A DNA stretch of 37,257 nucleotides from Pseudomonadota bacterium. GTDB taxonomy: Bacteria > Pseudomonadota > Alphaproteobacteria > Rhizobiales > Devosiaceae. Location of the stretch: assembly GCA_023393475.1 (NCBI GenBank), contig JAEWLC010000075.1:1-37257 (forward strand), in the 5' to 3' direction. Below the pieces are notes generated by a model, which saw nothing but the letters and a program-made list of their open reading frames with translations, was not told the origin of the DNA and did no database searches. Shown here piece by piece: positions 23,314 through 31,339 of the stretch. Numbering within the stretch: the stretch's first letter is position 1; every line of letters begins with the position of its first letter. The position numbers and the translations under genes are program-made.

Positions 23314-23679
23314 CTATCCGTTTGCCAATTCGATCAAAACATCCGCATGACAGGGCGTCCCTGCCCTGCACCAGCAGGCGAGATTGTGCCCCGCGAGTTC
23401 CCTCCGGATGACGTCGCGCGACGGCGGCTCTCCGGGCGACAGCTCCGCGTCGATCCGGCCGCGCAACCACTGGCCGCAGAGGTCCACCGCCTTGGCCTGC
23501 GCGGCATCGCGATCAAGGCCATAGCGCTTCGCCATGTCGTCGATGGTGAAGGGGTTGCCCCATGGCCCCGGACGGGTGATGCGCCTCGCCGGCAGGCCGT
23601 TGAGGGCGAGCGAAGCTTCCTGCAGGTTGAACCCAGCGCGACGCGACAATTGCATACGCTGCGGCTTGGGCGCGGGCAT
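23314..23679 (-). CDS. DUF4326 domain protein, 121 aa
   Basis: A small protein with the DUF4326 hallmarks: RPGPWGNPF at about 36-44, a middle segment with AVDLCGQWLRGR, and the C-terminal LACWCRAGTPCHADVLIELAN. The family is found in many phages and bacteria; its function is unknown. The start codon overlaps the stop of the upstream TRIC gene (TGATG at 23681-23677), so translation is coupled. No signal or membrane segment is seen. The conserved Cys and His in CWC ... CHADV suggest a metal site, which is inference. Confidence 0.85.
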   Translation of the reverse strand: MPAPKPQRMQLSRRAGFNLQEASLALNGLPARRITRPGPWGNPFTIDDMAKRYGLDRDAAQAKAVDLCGQWLRGRIDAELSPGEPPSRDVIRRELAGHNLACWCRAGTPCHADVLIELANG

Positions 23680-24296
23680 CAGCGCAACTCCTTGTCATAG
23701 ACGAACTTCGGCATCTGAAGCTTGAACACTATGGCGAGCACACGCAAAGTGAAACCAACTGCGATCACGCCGAGGAGCACGAGGTCGTGGGGCAGATCCG
23801 AGATGTGGCCGAAGTAGTAGAGCACGCCCGATACGATCGCCACCGTGGCGTAGAGTTCGGACGAAAACACGAGCGGCACGTCGTTGCACAGCACATCGCG
23901 CAGGATGCCGCCGACAATACCGGTCACGAGGCCCGCAACGATGACGATGATCGGCTGTTGCCCCATTTCGAGGGCCACGTTGCAGCCGATGATGGTGAAG
24001 GTGACGAGGCCTATGGCATCCAGCAGGAGGAACGGCCAGCGCAGCGCCGCCATGTAGCGCGCCAGCATGATCGGGATGAAGGCGGCGACGCAGCAGAGCA
24101 CCAGCAGATAGGGGTTCTCGACCCAGATCAGCGGATAGTGCCCGAGAATGAGGTCGCGCACCGTTCCGCCGCCCAGCGCGGTGACGCAGGCAAGGACGCA
24201 TACGCCGAACCAATCCATGCTGCGGCGGCCGGCCGCGAGCGCGGCGGTCATCGCCTCGGCGGTGATGGCCACGTAGAAGATGATCTGCAGCAGCAT
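23679..24296 (-). CDS. TRIC-type cation channel (UPF0126) membrane protein
   Basis: A 205-residue membrane protein with about seven helices and the two-repeat UPF0126/TRIC layout. The repeat hallmark GGGTVRD is at 42-48 and the second, GGILRD, at about 129-134. Prokaryotic TRIC proteins form trimers that conduct monovalent cations, mostly K+ and Na+. A purine-rich site (GGGGGA) precedes the ATG at 24296. It is the first gene of a minus-strand operon with DUF4326 and the iron alcohol dehydrogenase. Confidence 0.9.
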   Translation of the reverse strand: MLLQIIFYVAITAEAMTAALAAGRRSMDWFGVCVLACVTALGGGTVRDLILGHYPLIWVENPYLLVLCCVAAFIPIMLARYMAALRWPFLLLDAIGLVTFTIIGCNVALEMGQQPIIVIVAGLVTGIVGGILRDVLCNDVPLVFSSELYATVAIVSGVLYYFGHISDLPHDLVLLGVIAVGFTLRVLAIVFKLQMPKFVYDKELR

Positions 24297-24351
24297 TGCG
24301 TCCCCCGGGAATCCCTCCCGGCAGACTAGAGCAGATCGGGGGGCGGGTGGA

Positions 24352-24801
24352 CTAGTTCGCTGTCGACTGGATGGTGATGATCTTCACGTCGAACGCTGCG
24401 CAGGTGTCATCCTTGCAGATGCCGTTGACCCAGACCTGGCCGTTCCCGAACATGCTGCCCTGGTAGTTGACGAACAGCTCGGCCCAGGCCTGCTGCTCGA
24501 TCGCCGTCCGGATCTCGTCGGTGACGATGTTGTCGAAATGCTCGACGAACTGCTCCGGCGTGGCGATGGACATCTCCTCGCCGTCGGCGGTGACGGTAAT
24601 CGGATAGTTGACCCATGCCGCGAACGCTGCCTTGTCGTCGTCAACGAGGGCCGCCTGGATAGCATCGAAGGCAGCGCGATAGAGCGCATGGTCGCCCAGG
24701 TTGGTGTCGATGGCGGCGTTGGTGTCGGCGTCGGACTGGGCGAGCGCCGGCACGATCGAGAGACAGAGTGCGAGCACAAGGCTGGCGATGATCTTCAGCA
24801 T
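24352..24801 (-). CDS. Secreted protein of unknown function, 149 aa
   Basis: A signal peptide of about 21 residues (MLKIIASLVLALCLSIVPALA, cut before QSD) is followed by a small soluble domain with an acidic, Ala-rich helix (AAFDAIQAALVDDDKAAFAAWV), a short beta segment (ITVTADGEEM) and a C-terminal part with two cysteines (GICKDDTCAAFDV) that likely form a disulphide. The ATG at 24801 follows a GAGGAG site, which decides the start against longer in-frame readings. I do not assign a family; it is probably periplasmic. It is divergent from the M15-like gene. Confidence 0.75.
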   Translation of the reverse strand: MLKIIASLVLALCLSIVPALAQSDADTNAAIDTNLGDHALYRAAFDAIQAALVDDDKAAFAAWVNYPITVTADGEEMSIATPEQFVEHFDNIVTDEIRTAIEQQAWAELFVNYQGSMFGNGQVWVNGICKDDTCAAFDVKIITIQSTAN

Positions 24802-24882
24802 TCTCAACTCCTCGTCGGAAACGGGTGGTCCGCCAAGCCATTGATAGCGCAGACTATGTGGCGGCGAGAAGGAGAACGGGAC

Positions 24883-25509
24883 ATGCGCAAGCCCCAGAGC
24901 ATGAAGGCGCTGGAGGAACTGGGCCGGGTACGGCTCAGCGAGAACTTCTTCATGCGCGACTTCCTCCATTCGGAGATCGCGAGCTTTTACGGCATTCCCA
25001 ACATCCCCGACGATCCCGACCTTGCCATCGCGGCGGGACGACGGCTCTGCGAAGAGTGCCTCGAACCATTGCGTGCCCGCTTCGGCCGCATCTCGATCCG
25101 CTCGGCCTTCCGCTCCGTCGCGGTCAACCAGTTCGGCAACGAGCACGATCTCAACTGCGGACGGAACGAGAGCAATTTCGCCGGCCACATCTGGGACCGG
25201 CGCGATGCCCGGGGCGGTATGGGCGCCACGGCCTGCGTCATCGTCCACGCACTCATCCCCTGGTACGAGGCGACCGGCCGCTGGGAGGCGCTGGCGTGGT
25301 GGATCCGCGACCACCTGCCCTACGACGACCTCGAGTTCTTCCCCCGCTTCGCCGCCGTGAACATCAACTGGCGCGAACACCGTCGCGGCCGCATCTACTC
25401 GTTCATACCGCCAAGGCGCGGACTGCTGACGAAGCCCGGCATGGGGAATTTTGAAGGCACGCACGAGGCCGAGTATGCTGAGTGGCTGGCGGGGCTGCCC
25501 AACAACTGA
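24883..25509 (+). CDS. M15-like peptidase-fold protein of unknown activity
   Basis: A 208-residue protein. Its first half matches the layout of M15A peptidases (FFMRDFLHSEIA, then LEPLRARFGRISIRSAFRSVAVN), where zinc D-Ala-D-Ala carboxypeptidases recognise cell-wall peptides. The expected SxHxxGxAxD zinc motif is replaced by SNFAGHIWDRRD, which keeps a His and Asp but in altered spacing, so catalysis is uncertain. The C-terminal part (WIRDHLPYDDLEFFPRFAAVNINWRE) is not in the classical enzymes. No signal peptide is seen. The ATG at 24883 has an AAGGAG site nine bases upstream; the earlier ATG at 24856 lacks one. Confidence 0.7.
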   Translation: MRKPQSMKALEELGRVRLSENFFMRDFLHSEIASFYGIPNIPDDPDLAIAAGRRLCEECLEPLRARFGRISIRSAFRSVAVNQFGNEHDLNCGRNESNFAGHIWDRRDARGGMGATACVIVHALIPWYEATGRWEALAWWIRDHLPYDDLEFFPRFAAVNINWREHRRGRIYSFIPPRRGLLTKPGMGNFEGTHEAEYAEWLAGLPNN

Positions 25510-25875
25510 AGCCCGCCTGGCTCGCGCCATCGGGTTTTGGATCGGTATTGCCGCTTCCGAGGATGCGGCATGGGCGGGACTTCGTCCCTATTATGCCGGT
25601 CTACCGGCCAGAGTAGTCGGTGGGACTGTCGCCCCGCCCATTGCGAAGGGACTTATGGCGCACGGCACCGCCAAGCGATGCAGGAACCGCAGTCACCCCA
25701 GATGCAACGGCTTGCATCTGGCCCCCTACCATCCCCGCGATGCCCCGTCGGCACCTCGCATCGAGGACGTGAGGGGAGATTAGCACAGCCCCAAACTGCG
25801 GGGATAAGCGCAGCCAAAGGCTGACGTGACAACGGCCCTGCCTCCCGTTACCGCTTGTGGGAACAGGAGGATCCC
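25510..25875. other. Gap of 366 bp with two inverted repeats
   Basis: No ORF here looks like a gene. A perfect 10-bp inverted repeat (25698-25707 with 25712-25721) with a four-base loop lacks a T tract. A shorter one, GCCGG-N4-CCGGC, lies at about 25596-25609. An AGGAGG ribosome-binding site for the acetamidase gene is at 25865-25870. The hairpin could be a terminator or regulatory structure; I cannot tell. Confidence 0.5.
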
Positions 25876-26787
25876 ATGACCACGCATCGCTTCGTCGCCA
25901 CCGAATGGCACAATGTGCTCGGCACCCTGCCGCCGGCGCTCACGATCGCCTCGGGCCACACCGTGATCACCGAGACGCTCGATGCCTGGGGCATCGACAA
26001 GGACGGCGAGAAGCGCAAGAACGGGCCGAACCCGATGAACGGGCCGATCTTCATCGAAGGTGCCGAGCCGGGCGACGCGCTGAAGGTCGAGATCGTCCGC
26101 ATGACCCCGAACCGGGCCACCGGCTGGACCCGTTCCTCGCTCGCTGGGAACGTCGTCGACCCCGAGACCGTGCGCGACCTCCCCTCCCGCGACACCGTCA
26201 CCTGGGCGATCGACCGACAGGCCGGCACGACGCAGTTGCAGACGCCAGTTCCGGGCCTCGAGCATTTCATCCTGCCGCTTGAGCCGATGATCGGCTGCTT
26301 CGGCGTCGCCCCGTCGGGTGGTCAGGCCTTCTCCACCGCAACCAGCGCCGAGAACGGCGGCAACATGGACTATCGTGGCTTCGGGCCGGGTGCGACGGTG
26401 TGGTTCCCGGTCGCCGTCGAGGGCGCGCTGTTCTTCCTCGGCGATTGCCACGCCATCCAGGGCGACGGCGAGATCGTCGGCACCGGCATCGAGACCAGTT
26501 ACGAAGTCGAAGTACGGCTGACGGTCGAAAAGGGTCGGAAGCTGACCTGGCCGCGCGGCGAGAACGCCGACGAAATCTACTCGGTCGGCAACGCCCGCCC
26601 ACTCGACCAGGCGCTGCAGCATGCCACCAACGACATGTTCAACTGGCTCTGCACCGACTACGGTCTGTCCAAGACTGCCGCCAGCCACCTGATGGGCCAG
26701 GTCGTGCGCTACGAAGTCGGCAATGTCTACGACCCGGCTTACACGATGGTCTGCAAGATACCGAAAAAGTGGCTACCCAAGCGGTAA
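25876..26787 (+). CDS. Acetamidase/formamidase family protein
   Basis: A 303-residue enzyme of the FmdA/AmdA family, with IEGAEPGDALKVEI, IGCFGVAP and GDCHAIQGDGEIVGTGIETSYEV, the last being the family hallmark around catalytic and metal residues. These enzymes hydrolyse short amides to ammonia and the acid, giving nitrogen. The ATG at 25876 follows an AGGAGG site with five-base spacing, better than the in-frame upstream start. It stands alone: no amide transporter or urea genes adjoin. The short-chain amide specificity is family knowledge. Confidence 0.93.
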   Translation: MTTHRFVATEWHNVLGTLPPALTIASGHTVITETLDAWGIDKDGEKRKNGPNPMNGPIFIEGAEPGDALKVEIVRMTPNRATGWTRSSLAGNVVDPETVRDLPSRDTVTWAIDRQAGTTQLQTPVPGLEHFILPLEPMIGCFGVAPSGGQAFSTATSAENGGNMDYRGFGPGATVWFPVAVEGALFFLGDCHAIQGDGEIVGTGIETSYEVEVRLTVEKGRKLTWPRGENADEIYSVGNARPLDQALQHATNDMFNWLCTDYGLSKTAASHLMGQVVRYEVGNVYDPAYTMVCKIPKKWLPKR

Positions 26788-26837
26788 AACCCGCCGGCAC
26801 GGCAGTCACGCAGGCGTGTTTACTACGGACCTTAGTC

Positions 26838-26864
26838 GACGTTGAATAGACGTTCACATAACGG
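26838..26864. repeat. Tandem GACGTT repeat with inverted AACG
   Basis: Two GACGTT copies (26838-26843 and 26849-26854) lie 11 bp apart, one helical turn, and an inverted AACG follows at 26860-26863. They lie in the 167-bp gap before the 106-aa gene and could be a regulator-binding array. Confidence 0.4.
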
Positions 26865-26954
26865 CTATTGTGCCTAGGCGGCGGGAGGACTTTAATCAAG
26901 AGTAGCCGCTATGGGGCTCAATTTGCTGTTGGGGACGTACGGGGAGTGCGTAGC

Positions 26955-27275
26955 ATGACCCCGTGGGGTGTGGTTGCCGCCGACGACGGCGGGCGACCGA
27001 ATGCAGGTGCGGACAGCGCGCTTGCGGTACTTTCGCCTCAGACATTCAGTTTCGAGCTGGACGACGACCTGGTGAAGGTCGTCACCGTCTGGACGGCCGG
27101 GCATACCTGCCACGTCAACATCCGCTACGGCCGCGAGGTGCTGCTGCAGGAGGAGGACCACGATTTCGACGTGGCCTCTCCCGTCGCGATTGAGACGACC
27201 CGCTACGGCATCGTCATCCGGGCGACCCGCCGCGGTGTCCCGTGGCTGGGCCGGAAGCTGGTCAGGAAGTTCTGA
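26955..27275 (+). CDS. Hypothetical protein, 106 aa
   Basis: I do not recognise this family. A GGGGAG site eight bases before the ATG at 26955 sets the start; a TTG at 26868 would add an N-terminus rich in Gly/Arg and is less likely. The protein has a low-complexity start, then a beta-rich part (FSFELDDDLVKVVTVW, HVNIRYGREVLLQEEDHDFD, ETTRYGIVIRATRRG) with a basic tail (GRKLVRKF). It is soluble with no signal. Its stop is 3 bp from that of the convergent denD-like gene. Confidence 0.6.
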   Translation: MTPWGVVAADDGGRPNAGADSALAVLSPQTFSFELDDDLVKVVTVWTAGHTCHVNIRYGREVLLQEEDHDFDVASPVAIETTRYGIVIRATRRGVPWLGRKLVRKF

Positions 27276-27278
27276 CGG

Positions 27279-28265
27279 TCAACCGCCGATCTTGCCGCCG
27301 AGCTCATCCTCGATGTGGATGCGGATGATCTCGTCGAAATCCTTCTCGGCCTTGAACCCGAGCGACTCTGCCCGCTTTGCCGCAAAGTTCTTCGGCCAGC
27401 CATCGACCATGCCGATGATCTTCTGATCCGGCACGTCGCGGATGAGTTTCACTGCTTTCTCGCCAGCGACGCGGCGGAGGGCCTCGATCTCCTCACCCAC
27501 GGTGGCCGAAAGCCCCGGCACCGACAGCGTGCGACGCCAGCCGAGCTTGGCCGTGTCGAGCTCTGCCGCGTGGGTTAGGAAACCCACGGCGGCGCGCGGG
27601 CTAGCGAACCAGTGCCGCACGTCCTTCGACACGGGAAGCACGGCCTCCTGCCCTGCCAGCGGCTCGCGCAGGATGTTGGAGAAAAAGCCCGAGGCGGCCG
27701 CATTCGGCTTGCCCGGGCGGATCACGATGGTGGGCAGGCGGATGCCGATACCGTCGACGAAGCCCTTGCGCGAGTAATCGTTGAGCAGCAGCTCGCAGAT
27801 CGCCTTCTGAGTGCCGTAGCTGGTGAGCGGCGTGTTGAAAAACTCGTCGCCGATAGCATCCGGGAACGGCGCGCCGAACACGGCAATCGAAGAGGTGAAC
27901 ACGAGGCGCGGCTTGTAGGGCTGCCTCAGCCCCTCGAGCCGGATGGCCTCGAGCAGGAAGCGCGTGCCGTCGAGATTGATGCGGTAGCCCTTCTCGAAAT
28001 CGGCCTCGGCCTCGCCTGAAACGATAGCCGCGAGGTGGAAGATGAGGTCGGGACGGCCGGCCACGAGCTTTGCCGCAGCGCCCGGTGCCGAGAGATCGGA
28101 AGCAACAGTGTCGACAGTGCCGCCGAACGCCACCCTCGTGGGCTCGATGACATCGGCCAGCGTCAGCTTCTCGATGGCCTTGCCGCCCACCTGGCCCGCC
28201 GAGACGAGGGCCGAAGTGAGCTTGCGGCCGACCATGCCGGCCGCACCGATAATCAGGATATGCAT
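27279..28265 (-). CDS. denD: DenD-like NAD-dependent sugar-acid dehydrogenase
   Basis: A 328-residue extended SDR. The NAD-binding GAAGMVG is at 7-13, the active Tyr150 and Lys154 in SYGTQK, and Ser125/126 in VFTSSIAVF. The overall layout is that of DenD, D-erythronate dehydrogenase, which oxidises C2 of D-erythronate to the 2-keto acid. No OtnC, OtnI or DtnK kinase partner follows, so the substrate here may differ. It is the last gene of a five-gene minus-strand operon with 76 bp before it. The ATG at 28265 has a GAGGAGA site upstream. Confidence 0.85.
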   Translation of the reverse strand: MHILIIGAAGMVGRKLTSALVSAGQVGGKAIEKLTLADVIEPTRVAFGGTVDTVASDLSAPGAAAKLVAGRPDLIFHLAAIVSGEAEADFEKGYRINLDGTRFLLEAIRLEGLRQPYKPRLVFTSSIAVFGAPFPDAIGDEFFNTPLTSYGTQKAICELLLNDYSRKGFVDGIGIRLPTIVIRPGKPNAAASGFFSNILREPLAGQEAVLPVSKDVRHWFASPRAAVGFLTHAAELDTAKLGWRRTLSVPGLSATVGEEIEALRRVAGEKAVKLIRDVPDQKIIGMVDGWPKNFAAKRAESLGFKAEKDFDEIIRIHIEDELGGKIGG

Positions 28266-28341
28266 GAATTCTCCTCGCGTTTTGGCGGGAGATTAGCGGC
28301 CTGCACGCATGGCGCAAGCCGCGCTTTAGTCAAACCGTCAG

Positions 28342-29097
28342 CTACTGCGCCGTGTAGCCGCCGTCGACGAGGTGGTAGCTGCCGGTGATGAAGCTGGCGG
28401 CGTCGGAGAGGAGGAAGCTGGTGAGCGCGGCGACTTCCTCGGGCTGTCCGAGGCGGTTCATGGCGTGCTTGCCGGCGATGAACTTCAGCGTTGCCTCGTC
28501 CATGTGCTTGGTGAGCAGCGGTGTTTCGATGAACCCCGGGCCGATGGCGTTGATGCGCACGCCCTTCTCTCCATACTCGAGGCCAGCGGACTTGGTGAGG
28601 CCGACGACGCCGTGCTTGGCGGCCACGTAGGCCGGAGAGTTGGCGATGCCGACCGAGCCGAGGATGGAGGCGATGTTGACGATCGCGCCACCGCCGGAGG
28701 CGAGGATCGCCGGGATTTCGTAGCGCATGCCGTAGAAGACGCCGCTGAGGTTGATGCCGACGACCTTGTCCCAGGACTCGACCGGATACTCGCCGGTGGG
28801 CGCGGAGGCGCCGCCGATGCCGGCATTGTTCACCGCCAGTTGGAGACCGCCATAGGTCTTCACGGCGAACTCGACCATTGCCTCGTTCTGCGCGGCGACG
28901 GAGACGTCGACGGCAAAGCTCGCGGCGGTGCCGCCGGCCTTGCCGATCGCCTCGGCAGTGGCCTTGGCCGCGTCCGCGTTGAGATCGGCTACCACGACCT
29001 TGGCACCCGCCGCGGCCAGGTCCTTGGCGACGGCTTCACCGATGCCTGAGGCGGCGCCCGTGACGATCGCGACCTTGCTGCTGAAATCGAAGCTCAT
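28342..29097 (-). CDS. SDR-family dehydrogenase
   Basis: A classical 251-residue short-chain dehydrogenase with TGAASGIG at 13-20, NNAG at 90-93, and the Ser144, Tyr157, Lys161 triad (YVAAK). The Asp after the second strand (VVVADLN) favours NAD over NADP. It probably oxidises a sugar or sugar-acid hydroxyl. A GGAG six bases upstream supports the ATG at 29097; the in-frame ATGs further upstream lack it. It is in the operon between the isomerase and the DenD-like gene. Confidence 0.93.
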   Translation of the reverse strand: MSFDFSSKVAIVTGAASGIGEAVAKDLAAAGAKVVVADLNADAAKATAEAIGKAGGTAASFAVDVSVAAQNEAMVEFAVKTYGGLQLAVNNAGIGGASAPTGEYPVESWDKVVGINLSGVFYGMRYEIPAILASGGGAIVNIASILGSVGIANSPAYVAAKHGVVGLTKSAGLEYGEKGVRINAIGPGFIETPLLTKHMDEATLKFIAGKHAMNRLGQPEEVAALTSFLLSDAASFITGSYHLVDGGYTAQ

Positions 29098-29180
29098 TTT
29101 CGTCTCCATCACTGTGATCCCAAACATGTAGGAACATGACGGACGATGTTCACGAGGCATTGACCTCGATCAACCGGCAG

Positions 29181-30017
29181 TTAGCAGACGGTACCAAAGC
29201 GCTCGACGCAGGTGCGGACGACCTCGTCGCCGGGGCGCTTCCACCAGTTGTCGCGGGAGAAGATCTCAACCTCCTGCGGGCCGTGATAGCCGGCCCCCTC
29301 GATCATCTTGCGGATGGCTTTCAGGTCGATGACGCCGTCGCCCATCATGCCGCGATCTAGCAGCATGTCGGCCGTGGGTACGAGCCAGTCGCAGATGTGG
29401 TGCGCGAAGATGCGGTTCTCGCGGCCGGCGCGCGCAATGGCGGCGGCGAGATTGGGGTCCCACCAGACGTGATAGACGTCGATGGCGACACCGACGCCCT
29501 CGCCGAGCTGGCCGGCGATATCGAGGGCCTGATCGATGGTGTTCACGCAGGCCCGGTCGGCCGCATACATCGGATGCAGCGGCTCGATGGCAAGCGGCAC
29601 GCCCGAGGCGCGGGCATGCGGCAGCATCGCCGCGATGCCGTCGGCGACCATCTGGCGGGCGCCGGGGAGATCGCGGGACGAGCCCGGCACACCGCCGACG
29701 ACGAGCACGAGGCAATCGGCGCCGAGTTCGGCGGCTTCATCGATGGCGCGGAGGTTGTCGTCGATATTGGCCTGGCGGCCGGCCGCCGTATCGGCGGGGA
29801 ACATGCCGCCGCGGCAGAGGCCGGTGACGCGCAGGTTGTTGCTGCGAACGATGCTGGCGGCTTCGGCGAGGCCAGCGGCGGCGACCTGATCGCGCCACGG
29901 CGAGATGGCGCTGACGCCGTGCCGGAGGCAATCATCGACCATCTGCGCGAAGGTCGAGCCGTTGCGCAGGGTGGCGAGGTTCATGGACAGTTGCTGGGTC
30001 ACGTCAGGCAACGCCAT
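29181..30017 (-). CDS. Sugar phosphate isomerase/epimerase-like TIM barrel
   Basis: A 278-residue xylose-isomerase-like TIM-barrel protein. Probable metal ligands are the Glu in LAIEPLHPM, Asp/His in VAIDVYHVWWD, His in FAHHICDW and Glu in EVEIFSRDNWW. Such proteins isomerise or epimerise keto sugars, or open keto-glycosides by elimination. The start at 30017 overlaps the end of the DUF993 gene by 14 bases, so the two are translationally coupled. The substrate is unknown. Confidence 0.88.
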   Translation of the reverse strand: MALPDVTQQLSMNLATLRNGSTFAQMVDDCLRHGVSAISPWRDQVAAAGLAEAASIVRSNNLRVTGLCRGGMFPADTAAGRQANIDDNLRAIDEAAELGADCLVLVVGGVPGSSRDLPGARQMVADGIAAMLPHARASGVPLAIEPLHPMYAADRACVNTIDQALDIAGQLGEGVGVAIDVYHVWWDPNLAAAIARAGRENRIFAHHICDWLVPTADMLLDRGMMGDGVIDLKAIRKMIEGAGYHGPQEVEIFSRDNWWKRPGDEVVRTCVERFGTVC

Positions 30018-31170
30018 GCACAGCCAACACCCGATTCATCCTCTCGACTGCCAGACCCGGGTCGGCGAGGACCCGGGCCTTGTCGGCGAGGCGGAAGAGT
30101 TCGCTGAGATGCTGCAGCGACCTGGTGGATTGCTGGCCGCCGATCATGGCGAAGTGATCCTGCAACCCATTGAGATAGGCGAGGAAAACGACACCGGTCT
30201 TGTAGAAGCGGGTGGGCGCCGCGAAGATGTGGCGGCTGAGCGGCACGGTGGGCTCGAGCAGCTCGAAGAACTCGTTGTCGCTGCCGCGGCCGAGTGCTGC
30301 CAGAGCCGCCGAGGCGGCTGGGGCGATGGCATCGAAGATGCCCAGCAGCGCGTCGGAATGGCCCTGCTCGTCGCCCGCGATCAGCTCGGCATAGTTGAAA
30401 TCGTCGCCGGTATACATGCGCACCGAAGCGGGAAGCCGGCGGCGCATGGCGATCTCCTTCTCCTTCGAGAGGAGCGAGATCTTGATGCCGTCCACCTTGT
30501 CCGCATGGGCGGCAATGACGTCGAGACAGACATCCATCGCCTCGTCATGCGAGGCCCTGCCCCAGTAGCCCTCGAGCGCCGGATCGAACATTTCGCCGAG
30601 CCAGTGGAGGATCACCGGCTGCTTTACCTGGCCGAGGATGCGGCCATAGACCCGGGCATAGTCGTCGGGCGACTTCGCCGCGACGACGAGGGCGCGCGAG
30701 GCCATGAGGATGACGCGACCGCCCTGCCCTTCGACGAAACCGACCTGCTCCTCATAGGCGCGGATCACGTCGTCGATGGTGACATCCGCACCGGGCGCGA
30801 GGTGATCGGTGCCCGCGCCATAGGCGATGAGGCTATCGCCGCGGGTGCGGGCTTCGGCCTGGGCGCGGCGGATCAGTTCCTGCGCGTCGGCCCAGGTGAG
30901 GCCCATGCCGCGCTGCGCCGTATCCATGGCCTCGGCCACCCCGAGGCCGAGATCCCACAGGCGGTGGCGGAATTTCAGCGTCATGTCCCAGTCGATGGCC
31001 GGGGTGAGCCACGGATCGTTCGAGGCCAGCGGGTCGGCGACGACGTGGGCGGCAGCATAGGCGATGCGCGAGAAATCGCTGGCCGCGTGGCGGTGGAAGG
31101 GGATGGGGGTGCCGGTTAGGCGGTAGGAGGTGAGCGCGCGATCGGGCGTGGGGAGGAGGAGTTCAGGCAT
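30004..31170 (-). CDS. DUF993 dihydrodipicolinate-synthase-like protein
   Basis: A 388-residue TIM-barrel of DUF993. Recognisable blocks are RIAYAAAHVVADPLA, HRLWDLGLGVAEAMDTAQRGMGL, ILHWLGEMFDPALEGYWG and VDGIKISLLSKEKEIAMRRRLP, where the lysine in GIKIS is in the place of the Schiff-base lysine of dihydrodipicolinate-synthase-type aldolases. An aldol cleavage or dehydration of a keto-sugar or keto-acid is therefore likely; no biochemical role is known to me. The ATG at 31170 is set by AGGAG seven bases upstream. It follows the Gfo/Idh/MocA gene across a 169-bp gap holding a long palindrome. Confidence 0.88.
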   Translation of the reverse strand: MPELLLPTPDRALTSYRLTGTPIPFHRHAASDFSRIAYAAAHVVADPLASNDPWLTPAIDWDMTLKFRHRLWDLGLGVAEAMDTAQRGMGLTWADAQELIRRAQAEARTRGDSLIAYGAGTDHLAPGADVTIDDVIRAYEEQVGFVEGQGGRVILMASRALVVAAKSPDDYARVYGRILGQVKQPVILHWLGEMFDPALEGYWGRASHDEAMDVCLDVIAAHADKVDGIKISLLSKEKEIAMRRRLPASVRMYTGDDFNYAELIAGDEQGHSDALLGIFDAIAPAASAALAALGRGSDNEFFELLEPTVPLSRHIFAAPTRFYKTGVVFLAYLNGLQDHFAMIGGQQSTRSLQHLSELFRLADKARVLADPGLAVERMNRVLAVHGVA

Positions 31171-31202
31171 GAACGGGCTCCTGCATCGAGCTTGCCGCCC
31201 CA

Positions 31203-31315
31203 CCCTCATCCGCCCTTCGGGCACCTTTTCCCATCAAGGGAGAAGGCCTGACTGAGATATCTGCGGGGTGGCCTTCTCCCCTTGTGGGAGAAGGTGTCCG
31301 ACGGGCGGATGAGGG
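31203..31315. repeat. Long palindromic intergenic element A
   Basis: A 113-bp imperfect palindrome. The outer arms are perfect 13-bp complements (31203-31215 with 31303-31315), and the inner arms of about 27 bp each are near-complements carrying GGGAGAAGG-type sequence. This is a common rhizobial intergenic repeat style. It lies in the gap between the Gfo/Idh/MocA gene and the DUF993 gene, so its hairpin is in the operon message. Confidence 0.85.
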
Positions 31316-31339
31316 GGGAGCCACGCACACGTTCATCCG

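Noticed and set aside
24802..25530. Upstream extension of the secreted protein on the minus strand
   Set aside because: The frame is open far upstream, but only the ATG at 24801 has a ribosome-binding site and gives a clean signal peptide; the rest is antisense to the M15-like gene.
25451..25824. Small open frames in the gap before the acetamidase gene
   Set aside because: No ribosome-binding site, no resemblance to a protein family, and atypical codon use.
29905..31119. A 404-codon open frame on the plus strand
   Set aside because: It is the antisense shadow of the DUF993 gene and part of the isomerase gene.
31203..31315. CRISPR-like repeat
   Set aside because: The elements at 31203, 35934 and 37046 are single palindromes kilobases apart, with no regular repeat-spacer unit and no cas genes.
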